A stretch of DNA of 6,795 nt from an uncultured bacterium (GTDB lineage: Bacteria; Bacillota_I; Bacilli_A; RF39; UBA660). Positions 1 to 5,621 of this stretch are shown piece by piece. The translations under genes were made by a program, and so were the position numbers. How positions within the stretch are numbered: the first letter of the stretch is position 1; each line of letters opens with the position of its first letter. Under the pieces are notes generated by a model, which was not told where the DNA came from, searched no databases, and saw nothing but the letters and a program-made list of their open reading frames with translations. The stretch spans positions 1-6,795 of the forward strand of contig CASEDN010000038.1 in NCBI GenBank assembly GCA_949286645.1. The letters are read 5' to 3'.

Positions 1-34
1 GATCAGTTTCAATCATATTAGCAACTGCGCTTTT
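1..34 (-). CDS. SF4 (DnaB-like) replicative helicase, exon 2, partial (runs off window)
   Basis: This is the first 34 nt of the second exon of the helicase begun at 1213. Read from position 34 on the minus strand in the phase left by exon 1 it gives KSAVANMIETD. Joined to the exon 1 end GISGTG this restores a complete Walker A P-loop, GISGTGKS, followed by the helix normally found after a RecA-like P-loop. The first base is fixed by three facts: the reading frame, the preceding intron-terminal G at position 35, and a 4-bp P10 pairing of exon bases AAAA (34-31) with UUUU in the intron guide (296-293). The rest of the helicase (Walker B and arginine finger) lies beyond position 1 and cannot be seen. 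Confidence 0.85.
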
Positions 35-185
35 CAATAGTGTTATCGTTAGACTTTTTATTCTAACTTCTGTAAATTCTTATTCTTTACAGTTCAGCAT
101 ATATTTTTATCCACTTGTTTCAGTTGGGATAAGATCCACTCTTGGAAATATTTTATTCTGTATAAACAGGTTCAACTTCTATGCG

Positions 186-959
186 TTACGATGCTACAGA
201 CTCTTTAGTTTCTGTAGTTATCTCGGAATTAGCATCACAGCCTTCTCCGATATTGGATCTTAATGATTTATACGATTCCTCGTATAAACGGCAAAATTCT
301 TTATATCTACTATACTTTCTTTCTAAATATATCGTGCAATTACTATATAAATAATTTGCTATATAATATCCACGACTTCTATTAAACGTTAATTGGTAAA
401 CGTTTAAACCCTCTCGTAAAAAAAGTTTATTAGCTTTTTCTAATGGTAAATTCTTTTGTAAGTTAGTTAAGAAATGTTCTGTACCTAATATAGATAAACT
501 CATTATATCTCTAGCTTTATTATTATAGGATATGCATCCATCTCCGTCAATATATCCCCTAATAAAGTGACGAATTAAGCTTCTATCTTTAAAAATTTCT
601 ATAGGTGGAAATTTTAAAGTAAGAGACTTTTTAGGAGTACAACCATATGAATTTAATACATTCCACAGATGTTTATTACTAAAATATAATCTACATCGAT
701 TGTGTCTTGTATTATTTGTATGAGTAATAGTGATTGGTTTATCTACATTTAGAACTGTTCTTAATTTATTCAGATGATCTATATCTTCTTCTTGTAAAGA
801 TACTTCAAAACGATAGTTCCCTTTTTTAATAGTGCCATCTTTTAATATCTTTTCAGATTTAGAAATATTACCATCAGCAAAGATAAATCCAAGCCAATAA
901 GCTTTTTCCTCTGTATCTATAGAGTCGAAATAATTATAATTATAGTTCTTTTTTATCAT
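186..959 (-). CDS. LAGLIDADG homing endonuclease encoded in the helicase intron
   Basis: This is a 257-residue protein with two LAGLIDADG motifs: WLGFIFADG at residues 22-30 (catalytic Asp29) and IRGYIDGDG at 133-141 (catalytic Asp140). Two motifs in one chain indicate a monomeric enzyme with pseudo-two-fold symmetry. Such enzymes cut intron-less alleles at the insertion site so that repair copies the intron in. Both catalytic acids are present and the frame is intact, so it may be active. It has its own start in the intron, out of frame with exon 1. No good Shine-Dalgarno is visible, and a perfect hairpin ends one base before the ATG. The C-terminal 35 residues (from Cys223) are encoded by bases that also form the ribozyme guide, P2 and P4-P5 region, so this tail is probably shaped by RNA constraint rather than by protein function. 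The target site is inferred to be the intron-free P-loop. Confidence 0.93.
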   Translation of the reverse strand: MIKKNYNYNYFDSIDTEEKAYWLGFIFADGNISKSEKILKDGTIKKGNYRFEVSLQEEDIDHLNKLRTVLNVDKPITITHTNNTRHNRCRLYFSNKHLWNVLNSYGCTPKKSLTLKFPPIEIFKDRSLIRHFIRGYIDGDGCISYNNKARDIMSLSILGTEHFLTNLQKNLPLEKANKLFLREGLNVYQLTFNRSRGYYIANYLYSNCTIYLERKYSRYKEFCRLYEESYKSLRSNIGEGCDANSEITTETKESVAS

Positions 960-960
960 A

Positions 961-985
961 TATTATACTGTTAAGTAGTATAATA
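961..985 (-). promoter_or_regulatory. Perfect 9-bp hairpin directly before the homing endonuclease start
   Basis: The arms TATTATACT and AGTATAATA are perfectly complementary around a 7-nt loop. The hairpin ends one base before the ATG at 959, where a ribosome binding site would normally lie. It could restrict endonuclease translation from the unspliced transcript, as hairpins are known to do for some phage T4 intron ORFs. The 3' arm also contains TATAAT in the sense orientation and could be a promoter element. Both roles are inference; the inverted repeat itself is directly visible. Confidence 0.6.
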
Positions 986-1030
986 GAAACGTATATAATT
1001 ATAATTTGTTTAGAAAGTTGTAGAAATTTC

Positions 1031-1213
1031 ACCAGTACCTGATATACCAGCAATAGTAACAATCATATTAGGTTCAATACCTCCACAACAAACTTGATTG
1101 AATTTATTCCATCTTGTTTTAAGAGGTATTATAGTATGGTCTTTTCTAGCTCTAATATAATCTACTGACTCCTTTGCGGCTTGTGCAATAGTTTTATAAG
1201 ATATCTGTCCCAT
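1031..1213 (-). CDS. SF4 (DnaB-like) replicative helicase, exon 1
   Basis: This exon encodes the first 61 residues of an ATP-dependent replicative helicase of the RecA-like SF4 (DnaB/gp4) type. Residues 29-61 match the start of the DnaB C-terminal ATPase domain: IPLKTRWNKFN, then GGIEPNMIVTIAG, then the first part of Walker A, GISGTG. Only about 40 residues precede the ATPase core, so the primase-binding N-terminal domain of bacterial DnaB is missing, as in some phage helicases. The exon ends after a complete GGT codon (phase 0). Unspliced reading continues six more codons into the intron and stops, so a 67-residue product lacking the P-loop lysine would form. The start is well supported by AAGAGGAG at 1228-1221, seven bases upstream. 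The first 20 nt overlap the end of the upstream gene in another frame, which suggests coupled translation. The symbol is left empty because most of the protein is outside the window. Confidence 0.85.
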
Positions 1214-1763
1214 AACTATACTCCTCTTGATTGTTTATTTGTAGTTGCTCTTCATAACATTCCCATTCATGTTGGGTAAGCCATTTCCACATAGTTTTCA
1301 TATAACCTAATTTACCAGTACGTATTTTATCGTCTAGTTCATATTGTAAACACTTTATAATATGTTCATGCATACTACGCGATTTGCCTACTATTCTATT
1401 ATATTCTTTCCTACATTTGTTTACATTAGCTCTAAGGAATCCTTTAGTTCCATCAGGGCGTATTACATAAACTGGAAATGTCTCATAAAACTCATCAAAC
1501 ATACTATCTTGTTTTTGTTTTATACTGTTAATAATGTCGTCTGAGAGTTTATATGATACTCCATTATTAAGATAAGCCTTAATAATTATATTACGTTGTA
1601 TTAGTTCTTGTATTTCTTCTTCTTTAACTCGGCTGAGAAGTTTTAGAATGTCTTGATAATTATTTTGATTTTCATTCAATACAAGACTAATAAATACTAA
1701 CTGATTTATTGATATATTTAATGTTTCTAACAAAGATGTATCTAATTCTAGTATCATAAGCAT
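1194..1763 (-). CDS. Uncharacterised protein between polymerase and helicase; possible replication accessory factor
   Basis: This is a 189-residue protein I cannot assign to a named family. The N-terminal third (about 1-75) is predicted helical, with a KLLSRVKEEEIQELIQRNII segment and a following VSYKLSDD that look like a small winged-helix-type fold. The middle has FYETFPVYVIRPDGTKGFLRANVNKCRKEY (in two parts, about 92-122). The C-terminal part (about 150-172) has GYMKTMWKWLTQHEWECYEE, a Trp-rich amphipathic helix. Short proteins with a winged-helix start and a Trp-rich helical end placed just before a replicative helicase are often replication initiators or helicase loaders; here that is only inference from position. 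The gene starts 43 nt after the polymerase stop and its last 20 nt overlap the helicase start. The start could be Met1 (1763) or Met3 (1757), and no Shine-Dalgarno separates them. It ends in TAA. Confidence 0.8.
   Translation of the reverse strand: MLMILELDTSLLETLNISINQLVFISLVLNENQNNYQDILKLLSRVKEEEIQELIQRNIIIKAYLNNGVSYKLSDDIINSIKQKQDSMFDEFYETFPVYVIRPDGTKGFLRANVNKCRKEYNRIVGKSRSMHEHIIKCLQYELDDKIRTGKLGYMKTMWKWLTQHEWECYEEQLQINNQEEYSYGTDIL
1221..1228 (-). promoter_or_regulatory. Shine-Dalgarno of the helicase gene
   Basis: AAGAGGAG on the minus strand lies seven bases upstream of the ATG at 1213. It is the clearest Shine-Dalgarno in the window, and most other starts here have none. It lies inside the coding region of the preceding gene and decides the helicase start. 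Confidence 0.75.
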
Positions 1764-1806
1764 TCAAAGATTATGACAAAACTAAAATATGATATACTCT
1801 GTTATT

Positions 1807-2571
1807 TTATGTAAATAAATTTAATTGTCTTGGTTGTAATTCTTCAATTATCTTAAGAGCTTCCTTAAGATAATATCGATAATTTATCTTACGTTCTTCA
1901 ATAGGTTTATTATCAAACGCATTTAGAATAGTAACTCCAGAAGCAGTAAGCATATTTTGGTATGCTTTACTTCCATTATTATCTTTCCATTTCCACAAGT
2001 ATCCACCATTAGTAGATGCATAGAAACGGTTAGTTCTTTGTTGTTCTTTATTCATGTATTCAACGTGCCATTGTTTACCAGTTTTTTCAGACATTAAGAA
2101 TTTCTTAATATCTGTACAATTGTAAATTGTATCTTTAACCGGAATACCATCTGCAAAGTATTTAACTATTGCTTCTGGTATTATTTTAGGAGTAAGACCT
2201 TTACCTAATTTAACTTCAGTAATGAACATACCTTTTGTCTTAATTAGTTTAGGATCTTTACTCTGACTATATCCTTCTTTAATAGCAATATAATCATTAA
2301 TAGCATATTGATACATAGCTTCAAAACGATCTTCTTCAAGAGTAAGTCTAGATATTTGTTCCCATTCTTTACAAATTTGTTGATATTGTTGTAACTTATT
2401 CTTTTTTATTACGAATATGACGCCATCTGTATTTATGTTAAAAATACGACAACCAATTTGCGTAAGTTTCTCAGCTAACATAAGTAATAAAAGCTGTCCA
2501 TTAATTCTAATCTGCATTACTGCTAACGGACTATAACAGAAGTTATGTTCATTCTGAAGATTGCCTGATAA
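1807..2571 (-). CDS. Family B DNA polymerase, exon 2 (motif B end, motif C, thumb)
   Basis: This exon gives residues 392-645 of the polymerase. It opens with LSGNLQNEHNF, which completes motif B begun in exon 1 (K386-LAL-N390-G391, then L-S-G394). It continues through PLAVMQIRINGQLLLLML, a helix typical of the fingers/palm junction. Motif C is INTDG at 437-441, with Asp440 the expected metal-binding residue; the usual first Asp of the D-T-D signature is Asn438 here. Farther on come AINDYIAIKEG and KTKGMF, matching the Lys/Tyr region after motif C, and then a thumb of about 150 residues. The chain ends QLNLFT, matching the QLxLF sliding-clamp binding consensus. An ATG-based prediction would begin at 2517 and lose 18 true N-terminal residues of this exon. 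The frame is phase 0 and the stop is TAA. Confidence 0.9.
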   Translation of the reverse strand, partial: LSGNLQNEHNFCYSPLAVMQIRINGQLLLLMLAEKLTQIGCRIFNINTDGVIFVIKKNKLQQYQQICKEWEQISRLTLEEDRFEAMYQYAINDYIAIKEGYSQSKDPKLIKTKGMFITEVKLGKGLTPKIIPEAIVKYFADGIPVKDTIYNCTDIKKFLMSEKTGKQWHVEYMNKEQQRTNRFYASTNGGYLWKWKDNNGSKAYQNMLTASGVTILNAFDNKPIEERKINYRYYLKEALKIIEELQPRQLNLFT

Positions 2572-2820
2572 CGATGTTGTTATCGCTAGGCTTTTTATCC
2601 TAGCTTCTTATACTTTTATATTCGTATAAGTCCCGCATATATATTCATCTGTTCTAGATGTAAACCGCTCGTGGAGATATTTTTGCTACTATAACGCTCA
2701 ATCTCTATGCTGTACGGTCGCTAACAGTTATTAGCTTACCTCGGTATTATCATTCCAGACTTCTACCGATTTCGGTTTATTCTTATCATCCATCCCTGGA
2801 TGTAAGGGCTTATTTTCAAA
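2572..2820 (-). ncRNA. Group I self-splicing intron in DNA polymerase motif B, no ORF
   Basis: This is a 249-nt intron that splits the codons of polymerase motif B. The 5' exon ends AAUGGU, and the guide AUAAGCC at 2813-2807 pairs GCC with GGU (P1, U.G at the splice site). AUAA pairs with the first four exon 2 bases UUAU (P10). Other elements are P2 at 2783-2805 (CAUCC/GGAUG plus three more pairs across a bulge), a P5-like stem GCUAA/UUAGC at 2720-2735, P7 GAGAU (2701-2705) with AUCUC (2674-2678), and 3' hairpins at 2607-2630 and 2585-2604. The final base is G at 2572. It shares order, loop sequences and linkers with the helicase intron, so the two are close relatives. No endonuclease gene is present. 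Unspliced translation runs 29 codons into the intron and stops at TAA. Confidence 0.9.
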
Positions 2821-3993
2821 ACCATTCAAGGCTAACTTTAGAGTTTCATTCTTTACTTTATTACCATTATGTTTTGCTTCGATTCTTTCATCTTTAATCT
2901 GCTTATATACTTCTAGAAATTCAGGTCCTAAATGTTTAGGATAAAATTTGTACTCAATAAGTAATGATGGGTACATCGAATTTGCGTCCGCATCTATAAG
3001 TATTTCATCTTCTTTAGGAATAATAATTTCAGGATCATTTTTGCTATGAATGCCTCCTACTCCAATAGTATATCGTAAACTGTTGAATACAAAGTTATTT
3101 TCATAACCTTTTCTACCAGGAGATACTACTTGTTTTTTCATATCTTCTAATACATTTTGTAGAATAGGAGAATCATACTTAATAAAAGGAAGAATTACAT
3201 CTTTTAATGGTATATAATCCATTGGACTTCTTAAGTCTTTTATGTCGTTCCAGCTTAACCCAGTTTTTTCTAAATATTTCTGAGTTAATATTTTCATTCC
3301 AATGTTTACACCATCTTTACTAAGTACTCTTACTCCGTATTCATCTTCAATGGCTAAACGCAAATCAATGTCTTTCTTACATCGATTTAATAATTCTGTA
3401 GTAGATTCAATGTCATTAATATTATACTGAATCATACTATCAAAATCTTCTATTGGTAAAGGTTTATCCCAATCTACAGTAAATTCTTGTACATTGGGGT
3501 ATTCCATAGTTATTTGTAATTCCTTTAAGCCTACTCTTAGTTTACTACTATATAACATTGTAAGTAAATCAAATGTGTCAAACCATATTTGATATTTCCA
3601 ATGTTTCCATGCGTCTATATTATCTTCAGTAGAAGTAGTTATAGTCTTACTCATACTAAATAAAGATTCACATATAGTAGCTACATTATATTGTAGAAGT
3701 CTATCTTCATACTCTATAATGTAATTAATAATAGGATTATCATAGTGAAGATTATTATAACCACAGAATATATAATTACTTGTTATGGAAACTCCTGTAG
3801 TATAATAATCTCCCCATGATATAGGTTTATTAACCTGCTTAAAGTATTTAACGATCTCTCTTAATTGATTCTTTCTAGGAGATATTTCAAAAGTAGTAAT
3901 ATCTCCTGTTTCACTATTTTTTATAGAACAGTGAAATATATTATGAAATACTTCTATATCGAATACAAGTACTGTTTTTCCTCGTATTTGCAT
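2821..3993 (-). CDS. Family B DNA polymerase, exon 1 (3'-5' exonuclease, motif A, start of motif B)
   Basis: This exon encodes residues 1-391 of the replicative DNA polymerase (645 residues after splicing). The proofreading exonuclease motifs are intact: Exo I FDIE (Asp12, Glu14), Exo II NLHYD (Asn81, Asp85) and Exo III YNIND (Tyr190, Asp194). GVGGIHS (311-317) is the linker motif between exonuclease and polymerase domains. Motif A is DANSMYPS (336-343, catalytic Asp336). Motif B begins KLALNG (386-391), where the intron interrupts. The exon is 1173 nt, exactly 391 codons. I chose ATG 3993 because the frame remains open to 4149 only by reading through the upstream tRNA; residues from that extension are not protein-like, and Exo I sits at its usual distance from Met1. 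No Shine-Dalgarno is visible, and the tRNA ends 21 nt before the start. Polymerases of this size without a terminal-protein domain are typical of phages. Confidence 0.92.
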
Positions 3994-4014
3994 AATTAAT
4001 AGATTACTAGTTTG

Positions 4015-4085
4015 TGATCCTACCACGACTTGAACGTGGATATATACCTTAAAAGGTATTGTTCTACCTATTGAACTATAGGACC
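4015..4085 (-). tRNA. tRNA, Lys(UUU)-like, with shortened 6-nt anticodon loop
   Basis: This 71-nt cloverleaf lies between two coding genes. The acceptor GGUCCUA/UAGGAUC is fully paired with one G-U, and U8 and A9 are present. The D stem is GUUC/GAAC with a canonical AAUAGGUA loop. The T stem is CCACG/CGUGG with loop UUCAAGU, and the discriminator is A. CCA is not encoded. The anticodon arm is AUACC/GGUAU around UUUUAA, so the loop has six bases instead of seven. Taking the normal lysine loop CUUUUAA as guide, the anticodon is UUU (4053-4051), with the C drawn into the stem. The variable loop is 4 nt. It is either a functional tRNA with an unusual arm or one decaying by a single-base deletion. 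Identity is tentative. Confidence 0.75.
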
Positions 4086-4093
4086 TACCTATT

Positions 4094-4735
4094 TTAAGCA
4101 GCCGATTTAGTTCTACCAATCGTATAACGATAATTAGTAGAACGATCACCTGCTAATTTCTTCATATATTCAGATTTTTCCCAAACTTCAATATTGAAGA
4201 AATCTTTCATAGATACACTAAGTTTATTAGCCATATCATTAGCTATTTTACGTAGAGCATCTATAGTATGAGAAGAAGGAATTGTCATAAATGTACTAAT
4301 ATTCCAATTATATTCACGATTAATAATAAGTAAATTAGGCTTATTCTTATCTGTAGTAAATGCTTTCATCGAAGCATAAATACTACGCTTAATCATAATT
4401 TTCCTAATTGCTTCTTCATGAGCTGCTTCTAGTGCACTCTTTTTCAATGCATCTACCTGTTTACTGTATAAGTTATTTATTAGCTTATTGTGTAAATCAC
4501 TAAACGGTAATTCTGCTAACTTAGCCGCTTTACTTTTACGTGATTCTTCAAACTTCTTTCTTCTTTCTTCTCTACTTAATTCTGGTAATGAAATAACTCC
4601 TTGTTGTTGGAAATTAATTTCATTAAGTTTTGGATGACGATAATGATAAGTGTTCTTATCTTTTACAAGAATTTTTTGAGATCTTAATGCTTCTTTTGCA
4701 GCTAAAGCTACTTCTGACCAAATATATTTACTCAT
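4094..4735 (-). CDS. Hypothetical phage protein, 213 residues, basic and helical
   Basis: I do not recognise a family. The protein is lysine-rich. Residues about 50-80 (PELSREERRKKFEESRKSK onward) and 90-120 (YSKQVDALKKSALEAAHEEA onward) read as long charged helices. Residues 133-155 (PNLLIINREYNW, FMTIPSSHT) look like a small beta region, followed by a helix and a basic tail ending GRTKSAA. There is no signal peptide, membrane segment or known catalytic motif. It starts 4 nt after the stop of the preceding gene, with no Shine-Dalgarno, so coupled translation is likely. Eight bases after its TAA stop the tRNA begins, so its mRNA would be trimmed there by RNase P. Position just before the polymerase suggests the replication module, but that is only context. 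Confidence 0.8.
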   Translation of the reverse strand: MSKYIWSEVALAAKEALRSQKILVKDKNTYHYRHPKLNEINFQQQGVISLPELSREERRKKFEESRKSKAAKLAELPFSDLHNKLINNLYSKQVDALKKSALEAAHEEAIRKIMIKRSIYASMKAFTTDKNKPNLLIINREYNWNISTFMTIPSSHTIDALRKIANDMANKLSVSMKDFFNIEVWEKSEYMKKLAGDRSTNYRYTIGRTKSAA

Positions 4736-4739
4736 AATG

Positions 4740-5258
4740 TTATGCTACTAAAAATAAAGGAATTGTATCATCTGTCACATCTGTATTGTTATTAAACTCT
4801 TCGATATCTTTTCTAAGTTTATTAACTATCAACATATTTTTGTTCTTTTCAGCTGTTAAATAAGAATTAGTTAGTTCTTCTGTAACAGCTAGAGCTTTCT
4901 TACCCTTCTTTATTTTAATTATAGGGTTAATCGTATGCTTACGAATAGTTTCTTCTAATTTAACACAGTATTCATTATATGCAGATAACTTGTAAATGTT
5001 AATAATATTTGCATCCTTCGGTAAATCTTTAATTTTAATCCCGATATTTGCACATTGAATTCTTAACTTTACTATTACTGATTGATCATATAATGCTTTA
5101 ATTCTTATTAATAACTGTTTTAAATCATAGTTTCGTTTAGCACCTTTCTTTATTACATTCTCAGTAGCAATAATATTCCAATATCGGGAAATCTCTGTAG
5201 AAATTCTGTTTCTTTCGTCAATTAATTGATTTGCTTTTATATTTAATTTTGTCTTCAT
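4740..5258 (-). CDS. Hypothetical phage protein, 172 residues, coiled-coil-like
   Basis: There is no confident family assignment. The N-terminal half (about 5-70) is a nearly continuous amphipathic helix pair, KANQLIDERNRISTEISRYW and LLIRIKALYDQSVIVKLRI, likely a helical hairpin. The middle is basic (KKGKKA at 117-122), a second helix runs about 124-155, and the tail is acidic and short (NNNTDVTDDTIPLF). The two-helix layout loosely recalls DIP1984-like small helical proteins, but I would not name it so without a profile search. It is the first gene after the tRNA-Leu stretch. Its start at 5258 has only A-rich sequence upstream (AAAAAGTAT). Its TAA stop is 4 nt from the next start. Confidence 0.8.
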   Translation of the reverse strand: MKTKLNIKANQLIDERNRISTEISRYWNIIATENVIKKGAKRNYDLKQLLIRIKALYDQSVIVKLRIQCANIGIKIKDLPKDANIINIYKLSAYNEYCVKLEETIRKHTINPIIKIKKGKKALAVTEELTNSYLTAEKNKNMLIVNKLRKDIEEFNNNTDVTDDTIPLFLVA

Positions 5259-5312
5259 ATACTTTTTGATTAATTTTGATAAAATAAAAGTATATTAGGA
5301 CGTTTACCTGTG

Positions 5313-5391
5313 TGCCTATAGCTCTATCCAAAGAGTAGCTCTTATTATTTTAAGCTGGGCTTATTAACCTTACGGTCATTATCTATAGGCA
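5313..5391 (-). ncRNA. 79-nt structured element after tRNA-Leu; possible degenerate tRNA or small RNA
   Basis: Starting three bases after the CCA of tRNA-Leu, a perfect 9-bp stem TGCCTATAG/CTATAGGCA closes 61 nt of internal sequence. Inside, in order, are GACC-GUAA-GGUU (a GNRA tetraloop hairpin), UAAGC-CCA-GCUUA, and CUCU-UUGGAU-AGAG just before the closing strand. The overall size and closing stem are tRNA-like, and the last hairpin sits where a T arm would be. However, there is no 7-nt anticodon loop, no UUCRA T loop, and no U8. It may be a decayed tRNA from a tandem array or another small RNA. The stem is certain; the function is unknown. Confidence 0.4.
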
Positions 5392-5394
5392 TAT

Positions 5395-5478
5395 TGGTAG
5401 TACTGATGGGACTCGAACCCACACGCATCTCTACACTTCGTTCTAAGCGAAGCCTGTCTACCATTCCAGCACAGTACT
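5395..5478 (-). tRNA. tRNA-Leu, anticodon UAG, CCA encoded
   Basis: This is an 84-nt class II tRNA. The acceptor AGUACUG/CAGUACU is perfectly paired, the discriminator is A (normal for leucine), and CCA is encoded at 5397-5395. The D arm is CUG/CAG, with a loop resembling GGAAUGGUAGA of leucine tRNAs. The anticodon stem is CUUCG/CGAAG with loop CUUAGAA, giving anticodon UAG (5445-5443), which reads CUA and other CUN codons. A long variable arm (GUA-GAGA-UGC) and T arm GUGGG-UUCGAGU-CCCAU complete it. CUA codons are common in these AT-rich genes, so the tRNA probably supplements the host. It is not an amber suppressor, which would need anticodon CUA. Confidence 0.95.
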
Positions 5479-5621
5479 ATTTGCCCTACTTTACATCGTT
5501 CGGGCGGGACAAGTATAAACATGATCCATTCCATCTGAAATCACGCTGTTTAAAATCTAATAAAAATGATTAAAGATTAAGATGCGTATTACAACGCTAG
5601 ATTGGACTAAAGTTTGTGTAA
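5479..5621 (-). other. Non-coding stretch upstream of tRNA-Leu, no recognised gene
   Basis: No open reading frame of useful length and no tRNA was found here. Weak inverted repeats are visible: GCCC/GGGC at about 5482-5504 and GCGT/ACGC at about 5583-5596. It may hold the promoter and leader of the tRNA and replication operon, but I see no convincing promoter. Together with the flanking hairpin, tRNA and 79-nt element it makes up the roughly 400-base gap between the two gene modules. Confidence 0.4.

Larger units (their letters stand above)
35..1030 (-). ncRNA. Group I self-splicing intron in the helicase P-loop, with homing endonuclease ORF
   Basis: This is a 996-nt intervening sequence inside the Walker A codons of the helicase. 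Exon 1 ends UGGU and exon 2 begins AAAAGC. The guide sequence UUUUGCCG lies at 296-289. GCCG pairs with UGGU (P1, with the usual U.G at the splice site), and UUUU pairs with the first four exon 2 bases (P10). Further elements are P2, a 9-bp stem at 267-288 with a GGAA loop; a P5-like stem, CUACAG/CUGUAG, at 194-217; P7, GAAGU (175-179) with AUUUC (145-149); and 3' hairpins at 70-92 and 48-67. The last intron base is G (35). The intron in the polymerase gene has the same elements in the same order with different but compensating stem bases. The endonuclease gene sits in the P1 loop. P-element names are my assignment, made by eye without a folding program. Confidence 0.88.

Noticed and set aside
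1010..1030. Helicase fragment ending ISTTF as a complete small protein
   Set aside because: It stops inside the Walker A motif, and the missing lysine and following helix are found in frame at 34-1.
35..1030. Intein or group II intron as explanation of the helicase interruption
   Set aside because: The frame is closed by a stop just after exon 1 and the endonuclease is out of frame, which excludes an intein. Terminal G, P1 and P10 guide pairing and P7 fit group I, and there is no group II domain V or reverse transcriptase.
1362..1544. Plus-strand open frame of 60 codons
   Set aside because: It lies opposite a well-formed minus-strand gene and has no recognisable protein features.
2731..2820. 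Polymerase exon 1 continuing 29 codons past 2820 as real protein
   Set aside because: These codons are intron sequence (guide, P2, core). Splicing at 2821/2571 restores motif B.
3994..4149. In-frame extension of the polymerase to an ATG at 4149
   Set aside because: The extension would translate the tRNA at 4015-4085 and the end of the upstream gene, its residues are not protein-like, and the Exo I motif fits Met at 3993.
5443..5445. Amber suppressor tRNA supporting TAG recoding
   Set aside because: The anticodon is 5'-UAG-3', which reads CUA (Leu). A suppressor would need 5'-CUA-3', and the class II arm and discriminator A also fit leucine.
5479..5621. An additional tRNA upstream of tRNA-Leu
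   Set aside because: Only a 4-bp GCCC/GGGC repeat and other weak stems are present, and no T arm or anticodon arm could be built.
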